Source: Marchantia polymorpha subsp. ruderalis (lineage: Eukaryota > Streptophyta > Marchantiopsida > Marchantiales > Marchantiaceae). From it: a stretch of DNA of 64,000 nt. Position 1 is the stretch's first letter, and every line of letters begins with the position of its first letter. The stretch covers positions 20,361,501 through 20,425,500 of the forward strand of contig AP031355.1 of the NCBI GenBank assembly GCA_037833965.1, given 5' to 3'. Position numbers and translations under genes: made by a program. The notes below the pieces were generated by a model. The model did no database searches, was not told the DNA's origin, and worked only from the letters and a program-made list of their open reading frames with translations. Shown piece by piece: positions 20,360 to 29,868 of the stretch.

Positions 20360-21199
20360 TCATGGATATTCATATTATCTTTGAAATAAGCAACAAGTAA
20401 CATGGAAATTTCATGCATCAAAGATAATAACACATTCAAATGATTCTTTTCTACAAATTAAGGACTAAATTATCAATCAAGCTTTAATAGTATAAAGAAA
20501 TGACCAGATCCATTGAAAATAAATGCGCAATACACGAATAAATTATCTCAAACGATAATGCAAGTTCATTTAATTTTCAACTCTTTTATGTTCTGCAATG
20601 TTCTTTCATGATGTGTAGTTCAATGGAAAGAAGCAAATCTGCAAGTTTAGCAGAACTTATAAGTTAGGGAATGCGAACAGGCTAGACAATAACAGTTTCA
20701 TTTCATTTTAGTATTTAATATGAATTAAATTCAAATTATTATTCATAAATACACATTAAAGATTAATATAATCTTTTGAGTTTAAAATAAAACTAAATTC
20801 AATAAATTATCTATGCTAATTCAAAAACTTTGATTATTATTATATTTTATATATATAAAAATTCTATGATTAATGTGAGAATTTGTGAAAATTTATAAAA
20901 ACACAATTCAACAATTCAAAAAATTTTAAGATTTAAATTTTTAAATTTTACAAAAATTGTAACTTGTTTCTATAAAATATAAATTGACATACAATTAACA
21001 ATTTTGTTTTTAAAATGTTAGGTTGTTGCTTAGGTTGGTTGTTAGTTATTACTTGATAGGGATTTTGGTTGTGATTTCTAACGGTGGCAAGATCTAGCTC
21101 AACTTCTTAAACATGTCAAGCATGTTACTTGCCCTGATTTCATCCTAGTTTATTCTTCTCTAAATCTATTCGTAATCTTCTTGCAAAATATTCTAATCT
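20360..21199. other. AT-rich spacer without recognisable genes
   Basis: The sequence is strongly AT-rich with short poly-A and poly-T runs. No coding, RNA or repeat feature was identified. Confidence 0.5.
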
Positions 21200-22340
21200 C
21201 TTGGATTTATCCAAATTCTTAATCTTAAATACAAACTGTAACTATTTTTTGCATATTTTCAACATAAGCAAAGATAAGCATGTCATCCACGTACATTACT
21301 AGAATAATAATATAACAAATCTCATTATTCATATTCTTTATATATTTAAAAGGATTATAAAAATAGTGTGAAAATTCTTGTGTTTTCATGAGTTCATCAA
21401 ATATCACATTTCATTACCTATGACCTTGCTTAAATCCATTTAATAATTTCAGATATCTACCAATCAATTTCTCTTGTATTTTTTCCTTGAAGCTTAGTGT
21501 TTGTTTCACGTACATTTTTTTCTCCAAAGATTCTTTAAAAAATTCAAGAATTACATCAATTTAATTCATAACTAGACTAAATATTGCAAGAAGTGCACAT
21601 ACTAGTCAAATTGTAATATACTTTGCTAAATGTGAGAATATTTTGTTATAATCCACAATATTATCTTCTGTGAAAACTCTAGCCATTAACATGATTTTCA
21701 ACGTTATACTCTAGTCATCTGCTAGATTGTACTTCAGCTTATACATCCATTTTCAATTAATCAAAACTTGATTCTTTGCAATCTCCACTGCCTTTTAAGT
21801 CTTCTTATTCATAAGCATCTCCATCTCTAGCTCCATATCAACATTTCATTGATCTTTTTATAATCTAATGCATATATTTGAGGTGGACTAACAATAACCT
21901 TCTACCCTTAATTCTTGCTACTCTAAAAGTTGTTAAATCTATATTTGGGCTTCTCCTTATATTACATCATTCATCACATAGTGATTAATCTCACCTTTAA
22001 GAACATTTGTGAATGAAGATTTGTTCTTGTTTGTACAGAAAGTTTGAGAATACTCTCACTATTTCAATAATCTGGACTTATTGGAAAAAATGTTGTTACT
22101 GAAAATAACTTTACAAATTATTAGGTTCTATAGGTTATGACTCTAATACTTAATGTCATATTGTTGCTTCCAGAAAGTTTTTACAAATTCTATCTCAATC
22201 ATATTATTACCTCCAAGAATAAAATCATTCACGAAAATGCAAACAACAACAAAAAGATTGTCATTTTTTTGTGCAGAAAATGAAAAAACCATTGTATTTG
22301 AATTAAAACTTACGAAATTATTTTTATTATACAATTATAC
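21200..22340 (-). pseudogene. Degenerate Ty1/copia reverse-transcriptase fragments
   Basis: Two separate minus-strand pieces carry the copia polymerase signature. At 21225-21407 the frame contains MYVDDMLIFA (catalytic YVDD), preceded by a KTQEFSHYFYNP-like stretch. At 22143-22334 VCIFVNDFILGGNNM corresponds to the family VxxYVDDLIxxGN with the first Asp changed to Asn. Frames are broken by stops and the sequence is AT-shifted, as expected of an old element. No LTRs were recognised. Confidence 0.65.
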
Positions 22341-22399
22341 AATTAAAATTATTGCAATATCTCCCAAAATAACTGATGCAACTTTAAAATAATTCATAT

Positions 22400-23400
22400 A
22401 TGATTTTATATTTTAAAAACCTTCATATTTTTCCAGAAAAATGTTGTTATCATTACATTAAATAAATAATCACCTTTTTATAATCAGATGAATTGATATA
22501 TTTTATTTTACTTTCTCAAGAAGATTTAAAAAATAAAAAGAAATAATATTATGAAAGTTGCATAAATCATAGACGTGATATTTATCAAATATTGAATTTT
22601 TTAATAAATATTTCAAATCTTAGTTTGCAATTTCGACTTCAAAAATAAAAATATTCAATGAAAAATAATTTTAATTAATATTTTTCTCTCTGTATTTTTT
22701 TAATTAATTTTTACCTTCCTATTTAATACTTATTAAAATATGTTGATAAAATAAAGTATGAGGTATGATGAAAAATCTATCGCATGAATTATTTATTACG
22801 GTTTGTGTATATTTACATATAAATATATAATAAATATAAATCTATATCTAAAATAATTTTCAAATATATCTTGTAAAATGTGATTGATATGATAAATCAA
22901 TAATGACATATCATATCAACCACATTTTCCATAGACTTGAGATTAAATCATGTGATTTCAAAGCCGTAAGAAATTATGAAATATTAATCTTATTTATTTT
23001 TTCAGTCGCACATTTAATCATTACCTTAATTTGTATAATTATACTAAAGAAGAGTTTTTTATTTGTATAGAGGTATGAAATAGATTTACAATCAAATATA
23101 GAAAGAAGATGCAAATAACAAATTAACATTGTATAATTCATCACATTGCAAAATAAAAATTCAATTATACATCTAAGTCAAACTAGCGAAAAAAAGTAGA
23201 CGAAAATCCTCAAATTTTTTATGAAATTGAAATATTATTTTCATTTGGATGAGTTTAAATGCAAGATGATAATTTGAACATAATGCATATCATTGTGTTC
23301 TAGTTACATATTCATTTAATCATATCTTATACACAAGTTATAAATACAATGTCTAAAACCTATTCTATACAGTATTTTTTAAATAAAGTCTGGACATACA
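22400..23400. repeat. AT-rich dispersed repeat, related copy at 42.1-43.05 kb
   Basis: No gene is seen. Segments such as ATAAATCATATCARYCACAT and TTTGGATGARTTYAAAYGCA with ATGATAATTTGAACAT are shared in the same orientation with 42.5-43.0 kb. Both copies lie beside copia fragments, so this may be non-coding retrotransposon sequence. Confidence 0.45.
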
Positions 23401-23423
23401 TATAAAGGCCTGACTTTTACACG

Positions 23424-24390
23424 TTAATATGTTGTCCCGTACCTTCTGAAAATAATTTCAAATGTATGTAAACCTGCAGCATGACATGCGACACAAGAGA
23501 AAAAGTCGGGAGGCTGCAACGTTTCAAGTCTGCATCCGTTCTCTTCTATGAAGCTGGATGGATGGTGGTATCTGTCTGTCTCTGCATGGCTGTCTAGTGC
23601 GAACAATCGAAGGTTCCAAGACATCCACTGTCTAGCAAAGAAGGCAGACTTTAAGATGCAAGCTCGAATGTCCCAATAAGTGCAACGACGTTCGTCCTTG
23701 AACCCTCTAAACGACAAAAGGCAAGCTATTTAAGTTCGCAACGTGGTCTCCTGTTAATTTTGTTACTCGTTTCGGTTTGATGTAAGAAAACTATTTTCAT
23801 TTATATCTTCTCAACAACATTTATATCTTCTCATTTGGAATGAAATATATTATCAAATATTGTGCCATAAAGGTAATTCTATAAGACCAGTGCATCATAT
23901 GATACTCCATGAAGTTCTTCTTATGAAAGAAATCAGCAAGTGCTGAGTCACTTAGATTGACGAATACTATGAATATATGTAAATATTTATCTGATTTCTC
24001 CAATTTATTTCAATCTCATCAAGATTATGTATGAATATGCTCAAGGATTATCGCAGACTTTGCCAAGGTCGCTGTCAAACTTTATCTACGCGAGAATAAT
24101 TGTCTGTAACACGAGTCTAGACTGTCTAATTTATCTGATCCAGAACTTGTACAAACAGAGCTAACAGGTGTCAGCGTTATTTCGGAAGCGTTTCTTTTCT
24201 CTCTTTCGTACCCCATAACATCGCATGCCCTCAAGCGCGGACAACGTCGAGTTCAGCTCAGGCATGCCCATGGCCGCCCTCGTTTATGTCCTCAATCATC
24301 ACATGCTTTCTTTTTCTCGAAATAACTGCACAGCTATTTCTGGGAACTAACCTGAGTTCTTTTCTAGCAGGTAGGGACTTGTTCGTCCGA
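23424..24390. repeat. Upstream block of DIR-B copy 2, partly shared with 37.1-37.9 kb (inverted)
   Basis: 23.70-24.0 kb aligns in reverse with 37.4-37.7 kb (GGTCTCCTGTTAATTTTGTT-type segment). From about 24.05 kb it joins the common DIR-B upstream region (GCTAACAGGTGTCAGCGTTA). A 97-codon minus-strand frame at 23424-23717 is not recognisable. Confidence 0.6.
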
Positions 24391-24402
24391 AGGTCCTCTC
24401 CC

Positions 24403-24411
24403 TATATAAAC
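24403..24411 (+). promoter_or_regulatory. TATA box of DIR-B copy 2
   Basis: TATATAAA follows GGTCCTCTCCC. The predicted transcription start is about 30 bases downstream, near CATCACTACCAAGG. The predicted intron donor follows at 24491. Confidence 0.65.
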
Positions 24412-24490
24412 GCGAACGCGAACTCATGCATCACTACCAAGGCCAGCACGAATATCTAAGATACTGGGAAGGAGCTTCGAGGTTCAAGAG

Positions 24491-24619
24491 GTAAGATCAA
24501 CATGTGCAACTCCATTGTTAACCGCTGCTGATGTCCGTTAGTTGCAGAGTGCGCTTAAAAGAGGAGGTTTGGTCATTAACACAGATTTCTGACAGATTCT
24601 AAGTGCGACGTTCTCGCAG
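24491..24619 (+). other. Predicted 5' UTR intron of DIR-B copy 2
   Basis: The donor is TTCAAGAG/GTAAGATC and the acceptor is TTCTCGCAG/ATTATC, giving 129 bases. The ATG at 24652 lies 32 bases after the acceptor. Confidence 0.65.
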
Positions 24620-24651
24620 ATTATCTGGTTCAAGATCAGCGCTCTAGAGCC

Positions 24652-25284
24652 ATGGATCACATGTCGTTGAGGAGTAATTCAAAAGTGAATGCTTCGTACT
24701 GCAAGTATGTCATGAGCTACTATGAGTTCATACCGGCCGGCGACACAGAAGTGTTCAAGCCCTTGGCGGCTGATCCGGTTCCGAACAAAGGAATAGGCTA
24801 CGTCAAGAACAATCTCCTATACTCCTCAAGGGACAAAACAAAAGTTTACGGGCACGTTGGTGGGTTGTACTTCTACCATACAGAGGACGTGATCGAGGAT
24901 GTGGTGACAATTACCTTCTCCGAAGGCTTGGTCCGACCGTGGGGAGGCAGCTCGATTAGCCTGCGAGGCTCGTGGTTCATGACTCCAGACGGTCAAGCTG
25001 ATCTTGACAAACAGGAGCTGGGCATCGTGGGTGGACAGGGCCAATTCAGAGGCGTCACGGGTTTTGTCAAGTACGAGAAAGTGCAGAAAGATCCGCAAAC
25101 CGTGTTCCATGTCACTTGCCACATCTATGTTCCTGACTTCGTCGGCCGCGATCACGAAGTTGAGATCAACCTCAACGAGCTGCTCGAAGCTGATGCCAAA
25201 CCAAACGGCTTTCACGGCCATGGTCACGATCAGGGTCACGGTCATGGTCATAATCATGGTCACGGCCATGATCGAAGAGAGTAG
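24652..25284 (+). CDS. DIR-B copy 2: dirigent-like protein with His-rich tail
   Basis: This protein has 210 residues and the same motifs as copy 1. It differs by Ser for Arg in the N-terminal RSNS, YSSRD for YTSRD, and Val in FRGVTGF at the VGGQGQFRG loop. The full nine-His tail is present. The start is GCCATGG, and upstream in-frame sequence is cut by the predicted intron. Transcription diverges from copy 1 across a 7-kb spacer. Confidence 0.87.
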   Translation: MDHMSLRSNSKVNASYCKYVMSYYEFIPAGDTEVFKPLAADPVPNKGIGYVKNNLLYSSRDKTKVYGHVGGLYFYHTEDVIEDVVTITFSEGLVRPWGGSSISLRGSWFMTPDGQADLDKQELGIVGGQGQFRGVTGFVKYEKVQKDPQTVFHVTCHIYVPDFVGRDHEVEINLNELLEADAKPNGFHGHGHDQGHGHGHNHGHGHDRRE

Positions 25285-25289
25285 GGCGA

Positions 25290-26670
25290 CTGCCGGAAGG
25301 TCTCATGGCTGCTGGAAGTCCGATTCACTTCCATTCTGCCGTTTCGCGATACTCTCGCGCTGGTGTTGTTTTCCCCGACGAAGTTTGTGAGCTTTATCAG
25401 GCGGTACCTTTACAGTAGGATTATATTCGCACAAGCATATGTAGTTCCGGAAGTTAGGATAGAACTCATACTAGGCCTGCATATCCCATTAGGCTCATTT
25501 GATCTCATCTGCTTTTCCTTTTTTTTTGCTCGATGCAACAACGCGAGGAACAGGGGTTCAGGGTTTGACGTCTGAACTTACTTTTTTGCTAGATTTGACA
25601 TTGTAAGTCTTTTAGTGATCTTCATTAAATTTTTCAATAACGTACACAGTTATCATGACATCTGATCCTCGTGTCACAAATTCTATTTTAAAAATTGTGT
25701 ATCATGTCTCTTAGTGATCATAAGATATAACCTATAGCATATTTTTGTACATTACTTATCGTAGTTTCTTAATATCACAGCTACAACTCTTTTATACTAT
25801 ATGAATTGGTCAAAGCATTGGAAATTAGTTTGAATTATTTGTTTAATTTCATTGTATCAATGAGCATGTTATAATCAACTTTCATGTATCAAGTTGATGA
25901 TTGAGAAATTTATCGCACAATTCCTAACCAAATTTCATACATGATATAGTCACAGTTACATATTCCCCTATGTCATTAGTACTATGAGTGGGAGACTTTT
26001 GCTACATCTCATCTCTTCAATCTTCATTGGATGATAAAAAAGTAGTAAAATCAAGTTACATAGGAATTTAACTACAAAAAGACAATATTTTTTTTGTTGC
26101 AAATTTTCTTATTACCTATCAATGTTTGCAACTCGGCTAACATCGCATATAGTGTATAGCATTCACCAATCCGCAGATATCACGATAGCAAATATACTAA
26201 ATGGTGGGATAGTTCTTACATAGCTGGTATGATAAACTCAAAACTTATTTTATTTCTTAAATGACCTATAGATGAGAAAATATAGCTTATGATTTTTGGC
26301 AACTAGTTATGTACACATTCTCTTTTTATCTTTTATGAAAATATAGCTCATTTCGACTTAATAACGTGATATATAGTATCAGAAGAATTAATAATCTAAA
26401 GGAGGTTGAAGTTGATTATAAAATTGAATTTATTTCTCAAAAGTACTCAAAACAAGAAACAAAAAATCTGTTTAAAAATTTGATATAATTTCAAATTTTT
26501 CATCGAAATCATTCATATGTAATTGTATAATTGAATACATTCATATTTTTTTTAATTTTTTTTCATCATTAAACAAAAAGAACCACACATCACGAATGTA
26601 TAATTAATCGAGTTAAATAAATCTAATTAAATTTTTTTAGAAAATTGAATATTAAATTACAAGAATAATA
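25290..26670. other. DIR-B 3' flank, then AT-rich spacer
   Basis: 25290-25580 matches the 3' flanks of the other DIR-B genes (GAAGTTTGTGAGCTTTATCAG), which supports a shared 3' UTR. 25.6-25.9 kb also matches (TTTTTGCTAGATTTGACATT). The remaining 0.8 kb is AT-rich with no recognised feature. Confidence 0.55.
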
Positions 26671-26699
26671 TTGTGAATGTTGCAAAAATTTTAGGAGTA

Positions 26700-28643
26700 A
26701 CATCATTAAGTTTTGAAACGGGTGCTGCCGGCGGCCTCGACGATGCAAGCGCACTTAGTAAGGCGATTTCATTGGCGATGTTCGGACCGAAAAGGTTGAT
26801 CTACGTCGTCGCCGGCTTGACGTTGGTGCATGCCGGGTTCTGCGCGGTGACGTGATCGGTGAAGAGCTGGAGTAGGCCGCGGTGCTCACGTGCCTTGGAG
26901 CCTTGGACACTTGGAGACTTGAGCTTGCGTCTGAGACCTCGATGGTACGGATCTTACAACGTGCTTCACTCACTTCAATGCTCGTGGATGCCTGGCCTGG
27001 CGACTGACTGTACATTTCCGACCCAGATATCGCCTTCTCGCTTGAACGTGCTACAAATCAATCGCGCCTAAACCCTTTTCGACCGTTCATCAAATTGATT
27101 CTGCCGTCACGAAACCACTGCTGACGCATTGCTGGGAAACAAGAGTTCAGATTACAAACAAAAGTCTGTTCACTCTGCAGATCAAATCCAGCCCCCCAAA
27201 GCTTGACTATGATTCACAGTCGAGCTTTGGAGGGAGGCAATTAGTCGTGCAGAAAGCTCTCCGAACGCCCCAAGTGCTGATTAAAATGTCACTGGAGAAA
27301 GCTTCAGCTCACAGCAATCTACGTCTTGTCTTGGTCACTAGCAGAGAGCGGAAGATCACTATAACACCTTATCCAACCCATAATTTCCGATTTTAATTCT
27401 ACCTCTTTCCATTCGTTGTTTTCAATCTTTACTTTCTGACTTGATGGAGAAAGATGGTTGGTTGCGAACGGCCTCTTGTTCTCGTGCATCTCCTGACGTG
27501 ACCAAATTTGACGCAACCAAATTTGACGTCGTCGGGACAATGGGCTTGGAAGAAGCGAATGAGAATTCTATGGATGCCCACAGGCAGTTTCGACATCATC
27601 CCGTATTACATCTTCTAGCCTTTTCGTGAGAAGCTTGCTAATCATCTCTCGATGCTAAACCGTCAGACCTCTGATGAAGTTTGCACTTCTAAAGAGTATG
27701 AATTAACCATGAATGTCCGGATTGAACAGGGGTTTCTTTTGCTTCTCGAAAACTTTAATTGTTTCGAATTAGTTGATATATATCGAGCAGGAAAAACAAT
27801 ATGTGCTTTTATTACTACTGCTATGCCGTCTGCAATGAAACGCCTGATTTTGCGAACGCAGCAGCCAGTAGATAATCTGTACCGATAACAATACTCATAA
27901 CACGTTCAATCCAAATCTCGCAGCTTTGGTGTCAAGATTGAGTCTCCAAAATCTTGGAAAAGCTAAAGAATAATGCTGAGGGAAAACGGAAGTTCAAAAT
28001 CCTTGTTCTTGATGTCGAGTACTTGTATGCCCAAATTAGAAGAATAAATTATGTGATACATGTACCATAATGAATGTACAGTTCTTATAACGAATGAATG
28101 AAGCATTGCGAACTTTACTGGAGTCTTATGGATCACATTTTTGATATCAATGATGGAAGGATCTGTCAGAAAAATCCCAGATTCCAGTTCTTCTCCTGTT
28201 GTGAGAATCTTCCCGTCATCGCATCTCATGTGTGTTCGGACCGACATTATACGGCCTTGTACGGTCCGATCTTGCACCGTAAGAAAAATGTTTAACACAT
28301 TTTGGACATTTTGGATAAGGAGATGTCTGTAGCTTGAGCTCCATCCCGTTCGTCTGACACCTCGTGGGGTTACGCGAAATGGAGGACTTTTTGGTGACCA
28401 TATAAAGTTTGTTTTGGAAGAAATTTCACTTTTTTGGTTATAGCTCTGACAACTTATTTCAGACTCTCCGTGGGTCTACGGTAAACCTAGAATTCTACTC
28501 TACTGATCTCCCCCAGAATCGATCCTACACTCCTCCCACGGAACTCGAGATTGCATGCGAGTATTACGACGTACAGTATGACTACTGCAAGTGGAAACTG
28601 TAACGGACCAGCATATTCCAGAACATGAACAGATCGAGCTGAC
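26700..28643. repeat. Segmental duplication block, inverted copy at 53.6-55.5 kb
   Basis: The whole block aligns in reverse with 53.62-55.5 kb. Open frames kept in part by both copies include one at about 26755-27015 (minus, SSSPITSPRRTRHAPTS) and one at 27963-28298 (minus, EELESGIFLTDPSIIDIKNV). I recognise no protein family in them. The block ends exactly at the CTGAC target duplication of element D. Confidence 0.7.
27963..28298 (-). CDS. Unrecognised 111-codon ORF, duplicated at 54.0-54.3 kb
   Basis: The frame contains EELESGIFLTDPSIIDIKNV followed by IHKTPVKFAMLHSFVIRT. The inverted copy keeps these residues with few changes but is frameshifted near its start and end. This may be a fragment of a real gene; no function is proposed. 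Confidence 0.25.
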   Translation of the reverse strand: MLNIFLTVQDRTVQGRIMSVRTHMRCDDGKILTTGEELESGIFLTDPSIIDIKNVIHKTPVKFAMLHSFVIRTVHSLWYMYHIIYSSNLGIQVLDIKNKDFELPFSLSIIL

Positions 28644-29039
28644 TGTGGTACCCCACTTTTGGTAATTTTGAGGAAATTAAAACATTTTTGGAAAAACTGT
28701 ACCCTGGCAGCAATGTAAATAGCCTTCGGTGCATCAAAACAGAGTGAATTCGGAAGATCGCGGGGATTCTCGAGGGATCTCGTAGAATCTAGGAGTTGGG
28801 TGCAGCAGTAAGGACGGGCACCACCCTCCCCGCGAGCTCTGCAGTTAGGATCCCTACGACGCAAGGCGCAAAACCCGCCTTCGGAGCTGCGTCCGCGGCG
28901 GTAGGGAAATCCTTCATATTTAGGTCAACCCCCGGACGCCTTGACCTAGTTAGGGTCTTGTTGGAAAGAGCTCGACGCACTGATTCCAACGAGCCCAAGA
29001 ACGCTTGGAACGGATGAGGACTTAGGGAGTTATCACTAT

Positions 29040-29600
29040 CGGAAGATACGTAGACGTTCGCCTTCGGCGGAAGGAGTTCGCCACCGGCGGGAATTCCGCC
29101 TACGCGGAAGGGAGATCAAGTTTTTTCCTATGCGCGGACGAAGGAAGTTCGCCTGTGCACAGGCGAAATAGGGTTTGAGGAGGCGCGAAGTTCGCCTACG
29201 CACAGGCGGTCGCCTGTGCACAGGCGCTTCGGCGTCGGCGGGAAATCCGCCTTGGGCCCTAGAAATGCGCCTTGTGAGGTAGAAAGTGTACGGCGCCTTC
29301 TGCGCCAGCGCAGCGCCGCGGACAAGCAAGGAGCCGCCAGAATAGTCAAATCCGTACGGACCGTACGGACGGGACGGGTGGATGCGCTCTTGGACGGACG
29401 GAGTTGCGGCGGCGGAAGCGCCGACGAAGAGACAAGGAACGGACAGTCTGGACGGAGACGGCTGACCGCGGTCAACGCCTTCTGCGCCAGCGCGTCGCCG
29501 CGGACGGAATTCGCCTGCGCACAGGAGGATGAAGTTCCGCGCCGGCGGAGAATCCGCCGAGGAGTCTGCCTGCGCACAGGCAGGAGTTGAACTTTTGTCC
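29040..29600 (+). repeat. GC-rich palindrome zone upstream of the D ORF
   Basis: It contains many short self-complementary modules, including TTCGCCTGTGCACAGGCGAA (29148-29167, perfect 20-bp palindrome) and CGCCTGTGCACAGGCG (29211-29226). Variants built on GCCTNNGCNNAGGC and CGCCTTCGGCG occur throughout. The same zone lies at the same place in copies A (1690-1915), B (5930-6170) and C (8500-9080). Confidence 0.75.
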
Positions 29601-29868
29601 GACATGCGGACACACGCGTCGAGGCAGAAGGGGATTGGCTGAGGAGCGGTACGAACGAGTGTACCGCGCAAGGCGGAAAACTCGCCTTCGGCGCTGCGCA
29701 CCCATGTCCGCGGGGTAGTACGTTCGCGGAGTTCAAATCCGCCAATTCGAGCGTGAGAGTTTAATCGGCGACGGCGGAGCGTGAAGCCGCGCGTGAGAGC
29801 GGAGACCGTTTCAGCGTAGAGCCGGCGCGGCCATCAATTGAGACGTCCTCCACGAGCAAGAGCCGACC

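Noticed and set aside
24426-24651. Upstream ORF starting MHHYQGQ before DIR-B
   Set aside because: Its ATG lies only about 22 bases after the start of the TATA box and so is probably upstream of the transcription start. It also ends at different places in different copies after predicted splicing.
29040-29600. CRISPR-like array
   Set aside because: The palindromes are of variable length and spacing with no constant repeat-spacer order, and the DNA is a plant nuclear transposon.
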